In this document: positions 26,116-34,927 of the stretch, piece after piece | How positions within the stretch are numbered: the stretch's first letter is position 1 | Layout: the number at the start of each line of letters is the position of its first letter | Source: Methylobacterium isbiliense | Lineage (GTDB): Bacteria; Pseudomonadota; Alphaproteobacteria; Rhizobiales; Beijerinckiaceae | NCBI RefSeq assembly: GCF_022179325.1 | Contig: NZ_BPQQ01000058.1 | Span: 1 to 64,000 of the forward strand | DNA: 64,000 nucleotides | Reading direction: 5' to 3' | Position numbers and translations under genes: made by a program | Notes under the pieces: generated by a model | What the model saw: the letters and a program-made list of their open reading frames with translations, nothing else | What the model was told of the DNA's origin: nothing | Databases searched by the model: none

Positions 26116-27253
26116 GGCAGACATCCTTGATGGAACCGATCAACGTGTCGAATTGTCGGGCGACCTCGTCCGCGTAGGCGATGGCGAGCGTGCGGCTCGC
26201 TCCGGCCACCTCTGCCGCCAGCGACGGGCTCGCCGCGTAGTCCTGCATGCCGTCGGCCAGCGCCTCGGCAGTCGCGAAGGTGTGGAACGGGTGGGCGGGC
26301 CGCAGGCCCTCGAAGGCCGCCGTGGTGCCGATGACCGGCCGGCCATAGGAGAGCGCCTCGATCGTCTTGATCTTGAGCCCCGTGCCGCCGATCATCGGGT
26401 TCACCACGCAGGCGACGTGGTCGTAGAAGTCGCGCGGGTGATCGAGGCGGCCGAGTTCGAGCGGGGCGGTCCGCAGGCGCAGCCCGCTCTCGCAGATCGT
26501 CCCGGCGATGGCCCAGTTCCGGTAGGGGCGGGCGGCGAGCGCCGCGTCGAGCGCCAGGGCCGAGCGCTTGTTCCAGGGATTGCCGCTCGCGAAGTAGCCG
26601 AACGGCAGCGGCCGGTCCGGATCGGATGGCGCGAGCAGGAAGCCGAGGTCGAGGGGGTGTCCGACGGTCATGACCCGGCCCTCGAACCGCTCGGCGATCA
26701 GGGCGCTCTCCGCATCCTGGATGCCGATCACGACGTCGGCGCGGGCGAAGGCCTTGCGCTCCTCGGCCACCGAGGTGAAGAACCAGCGCGGGTCGAGCCC
26801 GGCCTCCGCCATCTTGTCGCGCCGGTCGGCGAACATGTCGTGGGTGTCGATGACCTTGACCGGGACGTCGCAGACCTCCAGCACCCGCGACATCCAGGTG
26901 TAGTTCACGATGATCGCGTCGTAGCGCCGCTCGGCGGCGAGCCGGTCGACGGCCTCGCAGAGCGCATCGGAACACCAGTCGTCGATGCCCCAGGAGGTCG
27001 CGTAGGATGGCCGGCCGAGCGGCCGGCTCGGCACGAAGATGAAGTCGTTCCAGGCCGCCCGCATCGCCGCCTCGGCGTCCGGGGTCAGCCCCTCCATCCC
27101 GTAATACACGAGGTCGATGCGTGCCCCGCGCGCCATCAATTCGCGGTTGAACGCCAGGAGGCGCAGCGAGTTGCCCTGGTTGGGCGGGTGGGAGGCCATG
27201 GGCGAGACGACCAGGATCCGGGGTCCTGCCCCGAGGGTCGCGGTGCGGCTCAT
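26078..27253 (-). CDS. GT4-like glycosyltransferase
   Basis: This 391-residue GT-B fold protein starts ILVVSPMASHPPNQGNSLRLLAF, the donor/acceptor loop typical of a GT4 subgroup. It has VKVIDTHDMFADRRDKM in the N-terminal domain. The C-terminal domain carries NPMIGGTGLKIKTIEALSYGRPVIGT, corresponding to the GT4 nucleotide-sugar binding E-x7-E region. The ATG at 27253 overlaps the stop of the upstream repeat protein (ATGA). It is the fourth gene of a five-gene minus-strand operon devoted to glycan assembly. Its sugar specificity is unknown. Confidence 0.85.
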   Translation of the reverse strand: MSRTATLGAGPRILVVSPMASHPPNQGNSLRLLAFNRELMARGARIDLVYYGMEGLTPDAEAAMRAAWNDFIFVPSRPLGRPSYATSWGIDDWCSDALCEAVDRLAAERRYDAIIVNYTWMSRVLEVCDVPVKVIDTHDMFADRRDKMAEAGLDPRWFFTSVAEERKAFARADVVIGIQDAESALIAERFEGRVMTVGHPLDLGFLLAPSDPDRPLPFGYFASGNPWNKRSALALDAALAARPYRNWAIAGTICESGLRLRTAPLELGRLDHPRDFYDHVACVVNPMIGGTGLKIKTIEALSYGRPVIGTTAAFEGLRPAHPFHTFATAEALADGMQDYAASPSLAAEVAGASRTLAIAYADEVARQFDTLIGSIKDVCHDRRSQGRQEPV

Positions 27254-28812
27254 CGGGCTGCGGTCTCCTGGGACGACGGGCGCGGCCCGGCGGGCGTCAA
27301 GGTCACGGCCGTGACGTGCATCGTGAGCAGGCGTCCGTCGCCCGGCGGCCGGACGCCCTCGCGGCAGCCGATCGACAGGACCAGCGGCTCGTCCGCGTCG
27401 CCCGGCGGGAGCCTGAGGAGCACCGCCCCGTCCTGGCCCGCGACGGCGATGGCCGCCTCGACGGCCCGGCCGTTGATCTGGAAGCGCAGCAGATCGCGGC
27501 AGCGGGAGGCGATGCCGGCATCGATGGCCTGGAAGGCGAGCCCGAGCGTCGTCCGAGCGAAGGGCCGGCGCCCGAGCGCGAGGCGCAGGATCCGGTCCGG
27601 GCCGCACCAGATCCAGGAATAATCTCCCGACGTCTCGGCGGTGCCGGAGGCGCAGACGAGATGCCGGGGCAGGAGCAGGATGCGGTCGGGGGCGGGCGGC
27701 GCGTCCGCGGGGTCGAGGGGAACCGTCCGCCGTCCCGGACCGACCAGGGCCGCGACCTGCAGCCCGTCCGCGCCGACCGGGCCAAGATCGATCCGCTCGA
27801 CCCCGGCCGGCCCCGCGCCCGCAAGCGCGTCGGCGATGCGGCCGGGCTCGTCCCGCACCAGGAAGGAGCGCAGCGCCAGGGCCGGCCCGAGGCGGCGGGG
27901 CAGTCCCTCGCAGGTGCCGACATAGGCCCATTCATGCGCCGCGGGGCTGTGCGGCAGGCCGCCGACGAAGATCGGCTGGTGCCCGCCCTGCTGGTGGAAG
28001 CCGGCGTAGAACCGCGCCCGGTCCTCCCGGGCGAGCAGCGCGGCGGGCGCGGCGACCGCGGCCTGGGGCACGAGGCTCGGGAGGATGTGGTCCGGATAGG
28101 TGGCGTCGATGAAGCGGGCCTGCGGATCGAGGCGCCGCACCGCCGCGACCGCGCCGGCGAGGGCGTCCAGGGCCGGGTCGACCGGACAGGGGGCGGCCTC
28201 CCGCTCCCGCGGCTGCATCATCTCCAGGCGGATGATCGGCTCGATCAGGTGGACGGCCGCCCGGTCGCCTGCATGGAGCGGCGCCGCGAGGCGCCCCTCC
28301 CGCATCCCGAAATGCAGGTAGTGGACGAGGGGATGCTCGCCGGCCGCCCGGACGTCCGGATTCTGCTCCAGGTACCAGAGGGTGCTGAAGTCGGGGCTCG
28401 GGTCCCGGCCGTCCTGCACCCCGTGCCGGAGATAGTGGATCAGCGGGTGCTGACCGAACTGCAGCACGTCCGGGTAGCGCTCGGTGTACCAGCGGGTGTC
28501 GAAGACTGGGTTCGCCCGCCGGCCGGCGGCGAGCCCGTCGCGCAGGTAGGACAGGATCGCCAGCGTGCCGTCCTGCACGGCCTCCGGGTAGGTGGCCGCG
28601 TACCAGACGGGATCGAACAGCGGGTTGGGCCAACGGCCCTCCGCGGCGCCTGAGGCGAGGTAGTGGGAGATCGGCCCGCGGCGGGCGGCCCGGACGTCGG
28701 GGTAGCGCTTCTGGTACCAGGCGGCGTCGAACAGGCCGGATTCCACCAGGCTGCGGGCCTCCTCGGACCGGAACGCCCGCTTGATCGACAGGATGTTGCG
28801 CAGGGACACCAC
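27250..28812 (-). CDS. Protein with four WY-YPDV/HYL-EGR repeats and unknown C-terminal region
   Basis: This protein has 520 residues. Residues about 26-175 hold four repeats of about 38 residues with the pattern LFDxxWYxxxYPDVxxxGxxPLxHYLxxGxxEGRxPxP; the fourth starts DFSTLWYLEQNPDV. After a 40-residue linker, the remainder includes FIDATYPDHILPSLVPQ and a C-terminal beta-rich domain ending GRLLTMHVTAVTL. No glycosyltransferase motif is visible, so this member seems to carry the repeats without a GT4 domain. The start is the GTG at 28812 (or 28809), with GAGG upstream. It is 36 bp downstream of the GT4 gene and overlaps the next by four bases. The repeat also occurs in the proteins at 4043 and 34928. 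Confidence 0.6.
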   Translation of the reverse strand: MVSLRNILSIKRAFRSEEARSLVESGLFDAAWYQKRYPDVRAARRGPISHYLASGAAEGRWPNPLFDPVWYAATYPEAVQDGTLAILSYLRDGLAAGRRANPVFDTRWYTERYPDVLQFGQHPLIHYLRHGVQDGRDPSPDFSTLWYLEQNPDVRAAGEHPLVHYLHFGMREGRLAAPLHAGDRAAVHLIEPIIRLEMMQPREREAAPCPVDPALDALAGAVAAVRRLDPQARFIDATYPDHILPSLVPQAAVAAPAALLAREDRARFYAGFHQQGGHQPIFVGGLPHSPAAHEWAYVGTCEGLPRRLGPALALRSFLVRDEPGRIADALAGAGPAGVERIDLGPVGADGLQVAALVGPGRRTVPLDPADAPPAPDRILLLPRHLVCASGTAETSGDYSWIWCGPDRILRLALGRRPFARTTLGLAFQAIDAGIASRCRDLLRFQINGRAVEAAIAVAGQDGAVLLRLPPGDADEPLVLSIGCREGVRPPGDGRLLTMHVTAVTLTPAGPRPSSQETAAR

Positions 28813-28848
28813 ATCAGCCTCGATGCGAAGGGGAGCGCGGCACGTCCG

Positions 28849-30459
28849 TCAGGCCGCCGGCGCTTGGGGCAGGGCCGCCGGCGCTTGGGGCAGGGCCGCG
28901 GGCGCTTGGGGCAGGGCCGCGGGCGCTTGGGCCGGAGCCGCCGGCGCATGCCGCAGTTCGGCCTTGCGGCAGAGATGCAGCCGGATCTCGTAGGCCGCCC
29001 CCCCGGTGGGGCTCTCGGGCGAGACGGGTGCGGCGCGCAGGTGCCGGGCATCCGCGCCCTCGGCCAGCAGGGCGGGAAGGAGGGAATGCGCCTCGGTCGC
29101 GGCGGGAACCGGGCCGATCACGACCTCGATGCCGGCCGGATGCGCCGCCAGCGCCTCGGCGAGGCGCTGGCGCGCCGTGAGCGGATCGGGGGCGAGGCGC
29201 AGCGTGGGACGGGCCGGCGGGGCCGGCAGGGCGGGCGCGGGCGCGTCGAGACCGTCGAGGACCTCGCAGAAGCGCGCGACGTAGCGGTCCATCGACAGGT
29301 CCGTCGCCGCATACTGCGCGGCGCGCCGCCCGAAGGCGTCGCGCAGGGCGGGATCGGCCGACAGCGCGTTCAGGGCCGCGGCGATCACCCGGGGGGCGCC
29401 GATCGTCGGGATCTTGACCGCCACGTCGGCCGGAATCTCCTTGAAGGCGGCCGTATCGGAGACGAGGCAGCAGGTCCCGTTCCCGAACGCCCGCGCCAGC
29501 GAGCCCGAACTCTCGCCCTCCGAGGGGAAGCGCAGGTTCACCAGGACGTCGGCTGCCGCGATAGTGGTGTCGAGGTCGCTCTCCGACAGGTAGCCCGTGA
29601 CGCGCGACACCGCCTTCACGGCCGGGAACCGATCGAGGAGAGCGGACAGAGACACCTCCGCCTCCCGCAACTCGCCCGCCTGGATCCAGATCACCGGACG
29701 GGCGCTCGTCTGGACCACGTGGTCGAGGGCCTCGATCAGCCACTCGTAGCGCTTGCGGCGGTGGACGAAGCCCGCCGTGACCACCACGAAGGCATTCCGG
29801 TCGAGGTTCAAGGCGGCCCGCGCGGCCTCGCGCGACAGGTTCGTCGGGGTGTAGGCGAAATGCGGAATGACCGACACCTTCGCGGCCGCCGCCTCGCCGT
29901 GGTGGCGCCGGATGAGCTGGCGGGCGTACTCGGAATGCACCACGATGGCGCGGGAGACCCTCAGAACCTCCGCCAGCGCGTCGAACAGCACGTGGTCGAC
30001 CCGCGTCGGCCCGCGGCTCTCCGCCCGCACCGCACGGGCGAACTCGGCCGCGCGGGGGTTCGAGGCGATCATCAGGTCGTAGAGATCCTGGGTCCCGGTG
30101 CCGGCGACCTGATACAGGTACAGGATGCGCGGATCGTGCAGTACAACCAAGCCGGGATAGCGCAGAGCCGCACGCAGCACGAAGACGTGCCCGGGATTGT
30201 TGCCGAGCTGGTACACGATCTTGGCGCCCGGCGACAGATGCTGGAATGCGAGAGCCTCGTCGACGAGCGAGATCCCGTCCGGCACCTCGGCGAACAAGGA
30301 ATCCGCGCACGCACTCACCCGGTACCGCGAGGACAATCCCGCCAGGACCCTGGCCGCGTAATCTGCGATGCCGTTGCGGGACGGAGGCAGAGGGCTGAAG
30401 AAAAACAGCTCCTCCTGCTCGCGGCGCTGCAGCTTGATTTGCTGGGCATCCATCAGCAT
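28849..30459 (-). CDS. GT4 glycosyltransferase with repetitive C-terminal tail
   Basis: This is a 536-residue protein. The GT-B core runs from FFFSPLPPSRNGIADYAAR at about residue 20 to about 410. It includes VVLHDPRILYLYQVAG, AFVVVTAGFVHRRKRYEWLIEAL and LRFPSEGESSGSLARAFGNG, the nucleotide-sugar binding stretch. A roughly 100-residue extension follows, ending in four seven-residue APAALPQ-type repeats encoded by a 21-bp tandem array. It probably transfers a hexose during polysaccharide assembly in the cytoplasm. The start is the ATG at 30459 or, six bases later, 30453; both lie just after AGGA. It is the second gene of the operon; 223 bp without features separate it from the gene upstream. 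Confidence 0.88.
   Translation of the reverse strand: MLMDAQQIKLQRREQEELFFFSPLPPSRNGIADYAARVLAGLSSRYRVSACADSLFAEVPDGISLVDEALAFQHLSPGAKIVYQLGNNPGHVFVLRAALRYPGLVVLHDPRILYLYQVAGTGTQDLYDLMIASNPRAAEFARAVRAESRGPTRVDHVLFDALAEVLRVSRAIVVHSEYARQLIRRHHGEAAAAKVSVIPHFAYTPTNLSREAARAALNLDRNAFVVVTAGFVHRRKRYEWLIEALDHVVQTSARPVIWIQAGELREAEVSLSALLDRFPAVKAVSRVTGYLSESDLDTTIAAADVLVNLRFPSEGESSGSLARAFGNGTCCLVSDTAAFKEIPADVAVKIPTIGAPRVIAAALNALSADPALRDAFGRRAAQYAATDLSMDRYVARFCEVLDGLDAPAPALPAPPARPTLRLAPDPLTARQRLAEALAAHPAGIEVVIGPVPAATEAHSLLPALLAEGADARHLRAAPVSPESPTGGAAYEIRLHLCRKAELRHAPAAPAQAPAALPQAPAALPQAPAALPQAPAA
28852..28935. repeat. Four tandem copies of a 21-bp coding repeat
   Basis: The unit GGCCGCCGGCGCTTGGGGCA plus one base occurs at 28852, 28873, 28894 and 28915. 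The first two copies are identical and the others differ at one to four bases. It encodes AP-A-ALPQ repeats at the end of the GT4 protein. Because 21 is a multiple of three, copy-number change would alter tail length without breaking the frame. Confidence 0.9.
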
Positions 30460-30682
30460 CGATCCTGCAGTCGGCCGGGCCAGCGTGTATAACTCCGACA
30501 GCTGGGATGCAAGGCGTCCACGCTAAATTTCTCGACTGCCCGCCGAGCCGCACTTGAACGTCCAGCAATCTTCGGACCATCGGCCTGAACAAGTCGGCCA
30601 CAGGGAGCGGTGCTGGGGGCCGGCCGCCCGGGACGGCTCGGCCGCCGCCCTTCGCCGAACCGCATCCGCGGGCCGCGGGCGC

Positions 30683-32245
30683 TCATCCAGTGCTTCGCCG
30701 GGACGGTTCGCCCACGATCGCGAGTCTCGTCGGCCGGAGCATGTACAGGCACGCTTCCGACCAGCCCTCGTACAGGGCGACCGGAAGACCCGCACGCGCG
30801 AACAGCGCCTCCGTCTCGTCGGTGGGATCGACGACGATCAGGACGGAATGCGCGCGCGACAGGCCGAGCAGGTCCGACGCCGTGGCCTCGGCGGACGACA
30901 GGTCCACGAGGCAGATCGACCGCGCCGCCGCGTTGCCGCCGCCGTCCAGTCGCGCCCGCAACGCATCCTCGATGCGTCGCCCGCGCTCCGCCACGACGGC
31001 CACGGCGGTGTCGTCCCGCGACAGCAACTGCCTGCACGCGTGCAGGCCGAGCCGCACCGGGACGTCGAACCCGCATGCGCTGCAAACGAGCCCCTGCCGG
31101 CCTCCCGACGGCTCGCAGTGGGCTTCGCCGCTCGCGCGGAACCGCGTTCTGCCGTCGCAGACGATGCAGTAGCCGGTCGGAGGCTCGTCACCCAGCAGCG
31201 CCTGTCTCACCCTGCCTTCCGCCTCCTCCCGGACGGCCCTCACGCGCGGGGGCAGTTCCCGGCCGGCGTCGAGGCGGCGCAGCGGCAGGTGAGGGGGAGC
31301 CTTGGCCTTCGGGCGGCTCGCGAAAATCTCCAGCAGCGTGTGCTCGTTCCTCCCCGAGGAGCCCGACCAATTGAATCCATAATCAAGACCTGAATAAAAA
31401 TCATGGCCGTTCTTATAGATCAAACTCCTGTATTCTGCCAGCAAATTACCGACAGAGCCGAACGAATGCACATTGAATTCGTGACTATGCCTTGAGAACA
31501 CATTGACGTCCTCGATCAGGTTGCCGCTGAAGTGAAAGAACCTCAAGGGCTCCTGGTTGACCCGCCACTGCGTCCCGCACTTGGCCAAACGTCTCTGGCT
31601 CAGGTTCCAGTACGCGGCGTTGTAGCCGGGATGCCGCAGGATGGCGGTGCCTCCGATCATCGCGGGCAGGAGGTCGGCCCATTTCTGATCGACGAACCGC
31701 CCGCGCGGCAGATCGATGATGCACTCGGTCTCCAGCCGCCGCGACCACCACGCCACGACCCGGCGCACCTCCGGCGTGTCGGCGAGGCAGCAGAAGCCGA
31801 GATTGTAGATGCCGTAGATCAGGAACATGCCGTCATTCATGTCGGCGAACTCGGCCGGCTCCGTGATGTGGGGCGTCAGGATGCAGGGTGCTCCCTCGTG
31901 CATCAATTCCTTGAGCTCGATCAGAGGAGAGCAGACCATGATGTCCGGATCGAAATAGGCGACATGCTCCCCAGGATGGCGATCGAAGAGATACAGGAAC
32001 ATGAACGGCTTGAGCGACGTGTTCAGCTCGGTGATGCTGTAGTTTTCCCGCATCATATCGAAATTCGGCACTCCGAGATCTTCAATATAGATGATCTCAA
32101 AGTCGAACGCGCTCGGATCGATCGAATCTTTGTGGTCGCAGAGAAGAAGATAGAACGTGAGGTCCGCCTCATGCGCCGAGATGGTTTCATACAGCGTCAG
32201 GGCGTAGCTCATGAAATTGGCAGAGCAAATCGTGAAGACTATCAT
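30683..32245 (-). CDS. GT-A glycosyltransferase with C-terminal zinc-ribbon region
   Basis: This protein has 520 residues. The N-terminal 330 residues are GT8-like: IVFTICSANFMSYALTLYETI, then the metal-binding motif AYFDPDIMV (Asp99 and Asp101), DQKWADLLP and the LRFFHFSGN block. The C-terminal part starts near residue 357 with CIVCDG and continues with VCSACGF (cysteine pairs at 360/363 and 388/391). This is the kind of zinc ribbon found at the start of some SAM-dependent methyltransferases, but what follows is too short for a full methyltransferase. The ATG at 32245 has GGGA upstream; the frame extends to 32305 with no better site. It is the first gene of the glycosyltransferase operon. 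Confidence 0.78.
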   Translation of the reverse strand: MIVFTICSANFMSYALTLYETISAHEADLTFYLLLCDHKDSIDPSAFDFEIIYIEDLGVPNFDMMRENYSITELNTSLKPFMFLYLFDRHPGEHVAYFDPDIMVCSPLIELKELMHEGAPCILTPHITEPAEFADMNDGMFLIYGIYNLGFCCLADTPEVRRVVAWWSRRLETECIIDLPRGRFVDQKWADLLPAMIGGTAILRHPGYNAAYWNLSQRRLAKCGTQWRVNQEPLRFFHFSGNLIEDVNVFSRHSHEFNVHSFGSVGNLLAEYRSLIYKNGHDFYSGLDYGFNWSGSSGRNEHTLLEIFASRPKAKAPPHLPLRRLDAGRELPPRVRAVREEAEGRVRQALLGDEPPTGYCIVCDGRTRFRASGEAHCEPSGGRQGLVCSACGFDVPVRLGLHACRQLLSRDDTAVAVVAERGRRIEDALRARLDGGGNAAARSICLVDLSSAEATASDLLGLSRAHSVLIVVDPTDETEALFARAGLPVALYEGWSEACLYMLRPTRLAIVGEPSRRSTG

Positions 32246-32441
32246 TCGATGATCCCGACGCGTCCACACTGCCGGCCGTCGTCCCGACGGTGGCGCAAAG
32301 GCCATCCTGGGCCGGGAGATGGCCCGGGTACCTAGCCCGCAAGCCCCCGCAGCCCGGCCCGCTATCGACTGACGCCGGCTTCCTCAGGGCCATCCGGTCC
32401 TGCACTCACCCGACCCAGCCGGACTTGCCGCCCGGCGCTTC
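32246..32441. promoter_or_regulatory. Likely promoter region of the glycosyltransferase operon
   Basis: This gap lies immediately upstream of the first operon gene at 32245 and, on the other side, before the uncertain plus-strand frame at 32442. No protein frame is convincing. I see no clear -35/-10 pair and cannot place the start of transcription. Confidence 0.3.
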
Positions 32442-33032
32442 ATGACAGCCCGGCTCGGCCCCATCAAGCCGGCCGCGATATCGCTGCGGTCGCAAAGCCG
32501 GCTGGTTCTCGGACGCCTATGGCTTCTTCCATCGTCCCAGGATGCTGACGCATCGATCTCGATCCCGGGCAAGCCCGGGATCGACGGGGCCGATGACCCA
32601 TCTCACATTTTCGATGCCAAGCCAGAGGCTTGGCGACACTTCGAGAACGGAACCAACGGTCGTCGTCAACGACCGTTGGTATTCGTCCACGGTCCGCCGG
32701 ATCGCCTCACGCCGCGCGAGGTCGACTGGTTCGATGGGCTCGTCGAGGGCGACCGAGCCTTCACCGTCCTGCGGGCCGACCTCTGCGTCGTCGACCCAGA
32801 TGCAGGCGAGACATCGGCCGGCCATCGCTTCCGCGATCCGCAGGAGGCCGCCGCACGCGTTGCCGACCTGATGATCGCGCACGGGCTTGCCGGGGCGCCG
32901 ACGGACCGCCTCGACCCGTCACCGGCCCGCCCGCCGCCCCGATGCGGCAGAGCGCTCGGCCGCCGGCTCGCGCGGCGTCTCTCGACGCTGATGCGGCGCG
33001 GCATCCGGCAGCCCGGGGCGGACTCCGGCTGA
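32442..33032 (+). CDS. Hypothetical protein, uncertain
   Basis: This is a 196-codon frame with no recognisable family. From about codon 80 onward the codons have the strong third-position GC of host genes (for example the segment REVDWFDGLVEGDRAFTVLRADL), which supports real coding sequence. The first part contains two perfect palindromes (32559-32584 and 32652-32680) and looks like intergenic repeat DNA, so the true start may lie further in or the gene may be a decayed remnant. No good ribosome-binding site precedes 32442. It lies between two minus-strand genes. I do not assign a function. Confidence 0.3.
   Translation: MTARLGPIKPAAISLRSQSRLVLGRLWLLPSSQDADASISIPGKPGIDGADDPSHIFDAKPEAWRHFENGTNGRRQRPLVFVHGPPDRLTPREVDWFDGLVEGDRAFTVLRADLCVVDPDAGETSAGHRFRDPQEAAARVADLMIAHGLAGAPTDRLDPSPARPPPRCGRALGRRLARRLSTLMRRGIRQPGADSG
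32559..32584. repeat. Perfect palindrome, 12-bp arms, 2-nt loop
   Basis: TCGATCCCGGGC (32559-32570) and GCCCGGGATCGA (32573-32584) are exact reverse complements separated by AA. The GATCCCGGGC core resembles extragenic palindromic repeats common in high-GC alphaproteobacteria. A second palindrome follows 67 bp on. Confidence 0.75.
32652..32680. repeat. Perfect palindrome, 12-bp arms, 5-nt loop
   Basis: ACCAACGGTCGT (32652-32663) pairs exactly with ACGACCGTTGGT (32669-32680). It has no T-run, so termination is not shown. It differs in sequence from the palindrome at 32559 and lies inside the uncertain frame 32442-33032, just before that frame takes on host-like codon use. Confidence 0.75.
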
Positions 33033-33071
33033 TCGGACCGAGGCGACCGCGCCGGCGCGGCGTCCGGACCG

Positions 33072-34523
33072 TCAGGCGTTGTCGCGGCCGTACACGTCCT
33101 CGATGCGGACGATGTCGTCCTCGCCCGTGTAGCTGCCCACCTGCACCTCGATCAGCTCCAGCGGGATCTTGCCCGGGTTCGCCAGCCGGTGCACGCAGCC
33201 GATCGGCAGGTAGATCGCCTCGTTCTCGTGCACCAGCGTCACCGCCCCGTCCACCGTCACCTCGGCGGTGCCGCGCACCACCACCCAGTGCTCGGCGCGA
33301 TGGTAGTGCTTCTGGAGCGACAGGCGCCCGTCCGGCTTCACGGTGATCCGCTTCACCTGGAAGCGCGCGCCGATGTCGATCCGCTGGTAGGAGCCCCAGG
33401 GCCGGTACATCAGGCGATGCGCATCCGCCTCGGGCTCACCACGGGCGCGCAGGTCCTCCACCAGAGCCTTGACCTCGCTGCCGGCCTCGCGGCTCGTCAC
33501 CAGCACGGCGTCCGGGGTGGTGACCACCACCACGTCGTCGAGCCCCACGACCGTCGTCAGGATGTCGCCGGAGCTGTGCACGAGGCTGTTGCGGGTGTCC
33601 CGCACCGCCGCCCGGCCCCGCAGGGCGTTGCCGGCTCCGTCCCGATCCGAGACCTCCCACAGCGCGCCCCAGGTGCCGATATCCGACCAGGGAAAGCGCA
33701 CCGGCAGCACGCCCGAGCGCCGGGTGCGCTCCATCACCGCGTAGTCGATGGAGATCTTGGGCGCCTGCGCGAAGGCGGCCGGATCGAGCCGCACGAAGTC
33801 GAGGTCGCGGCTGGCCTGCGCCAGGGCCTGCTCGGCGGCGTCGAGCACGGCTGGCGCATGCGCGCGCAGCTCGTCGAGCATCACGTCGGCACGGAACAGG
33901 AAGTAGCCGCTGTTCCACAGCGCTCCCTCGGCGATCAGGCCTTCGGCGCGCGGCGCGTCGGGCTTCTCGAGGAAGCGCGCGATGGCGTGAGCCCCGCTCG
34001 CGCCGGCCGCTCCGGGCAGCGGATCGCCCATCTGGATGTAGCCGTAGGCGGTGGCGGGGGCGGTGGGCGTGATGCCGAGCGTCATGATGCAGCCGTCGCG
34101 CGCCGCGACCGCGGCGGCCCTGGCCGCGGCGACGAAGGCCGGCGTGTCGCCCACCACGTGATCGGCCGCCAGGATCAGCACCAGGGCCTCGGGATCGCGG
34201 CGGGCGGCGTTGAGGGCCGCCACCGCGACGGCCGCGGCGGAATCGCGGCGCTGCGGCTCCAGCAGGATGTCGGCCGCCACGCCCACCTGGGCGAGCTGCT
34301 CGCCGACGGTGAACCGGGCCTCCTGCGCGGTGATGATGGCGGGCCTGGCAAACACGGTAGCGTCCGTCAGGCGAAGCGCCGTGGCCTGGAACGACGACCG
34401 ATCCGCCTCCGCGAGGGGGATGAACTGCTTCGGGAAACTCTCGCGTGAGGCGGGCCACAGCCGCGTGCCCGACCCGCCGCAGAGGATCACCGGGTGGATC
34501 AGACTACCCTCTGAGACCGTCAT
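33072..34523 (-). CDS. Mannose-1-phosphate guanylyltransferase / mannose-6-phosphate isomerase (bifunctional)
   Basis: This is a 483-residue type II PMI/GMP enzyme of normal length. The N-terminal nucleotidyltransferase has the signature CGGSGTRLWPASRESFPKQF (about residues 15-35), then ILAADHVV, FLEKP and WNSGYFLF. The C-terminal cupin has WGSYQRIDIGARFQVKRI, QKHYHRAEHWVVVRG and NEAIYLPIGCVHRLANPG, the zinc-binding isomerase site. It makes mannose-1-phosphate into GDP-mannose and interconverts fructose-6- and mannose-6-phosphate. With the phosphomannomutase at 41903 it completes GDP-mannose synthesis. The ATG at 34523 follows GGAG by 6 bases; 34547 is an upstream alternative. It is the same type of gene as xanB, algA, cpsB and noeJ. 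Confidence 0.95.
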   Translation of the reverse strand: MTVSEGSLIHPVILCGGSGTRLWPASRESFPKQFIPLAEADRSSFQATALRLTDATVFARPAIITAQEARFTVGEQLAQVGVAADILLEPQRRDSAAAVAVAALNAARRDPEALVLILAADHVVGDTPAFVAAARAAAVAARDGCIMTLGITPTAPATAYGYIQMGDPLPGAAGASGAHAIARFLEKPDAPRAEGLIAEGALWNSGYFLFRADVMLDELRAHAPAVLDAAEQALAQASRDLDFVRLDPAAFAQAPKISIDYAVMERTRRSGVLPVRFPWSDIGTWGALWEVSDRDGAGNALRGRAAVRDTRNSLVHSSGDILTTVVGLDDVVVVTTPDAVLVTSREAGSEVKALVEDLRARGEPEADAHRLMYRPWGSYQRIDIGARFQVKRITVKPDGRLSLQKHYHRAEHWVVVRGTAEVTVDGAVTLVHENEAIYLPIGCVHRLANPGKIPLELIEVQVGSYTGEDDIVRIEDVYGRDNA

Positions 34524-34547
34524 CTCTTGCTCCGACTCGTCTGGCAT

Positions 34548-34927
34548 CGCGCTTATCAGATTGATTTGGGCAGGAGTAGGGACTGGACGTCTACTCCTTG
34601 GCGCTGCGCAGTCCGCGACGGCGTCTCAGGACCAGCCGTCACCTCAAAGGCGAGCGTCGTCCGGCTGCTCATCTTGGACCCGACCTGCGGCGCATGGGCC
34701 AAGCCCGGTCGCCACGATGAGAAGGGTGACGGCGGGCTTGAGCCAGGATTCAGCGCGTGTAGATATATGTACCGCCATCACTACCCGGGCTGCCGCCCCC
34801 GGCACGACCGCACGTTTCGCTGATCCGGCAGAACGGACATCCACAAGTAAGCGCTCACGTGACGCCCTTAGCCCGATCCGCGACTCGTCCGTGGGATCTT
34901 CGACAGCATGTCATGCAAGGTCCATCA
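34548..34927. promoter_or_regulatory. Divergent intergenic region
   Basis: 380 bp separate the leftward PMI/GMP gene from the rightward repeat-GT4 gene, so both promoters should lie here. Short frames on each strand look random. The last 60 bp before 34928 are A+T-richer. I see no obvious operator or hairpin. Confidence 0.35.

Noticed and set aside
28852-28935. The 21-bp tandem array as a CRISPR-like or regulatory array
   Set aside because: The copies abut without spacers and are in frame within the GT4 gene, so it is a coding repeat.
32517-32882. A 121-codon minus-strand frame opposite the uncertain 32442-33032 gene
   Set aside because: Codon pattern favours the plus strand from about 32,680 onward, and part of this frame is the palindromic repeat DNA.
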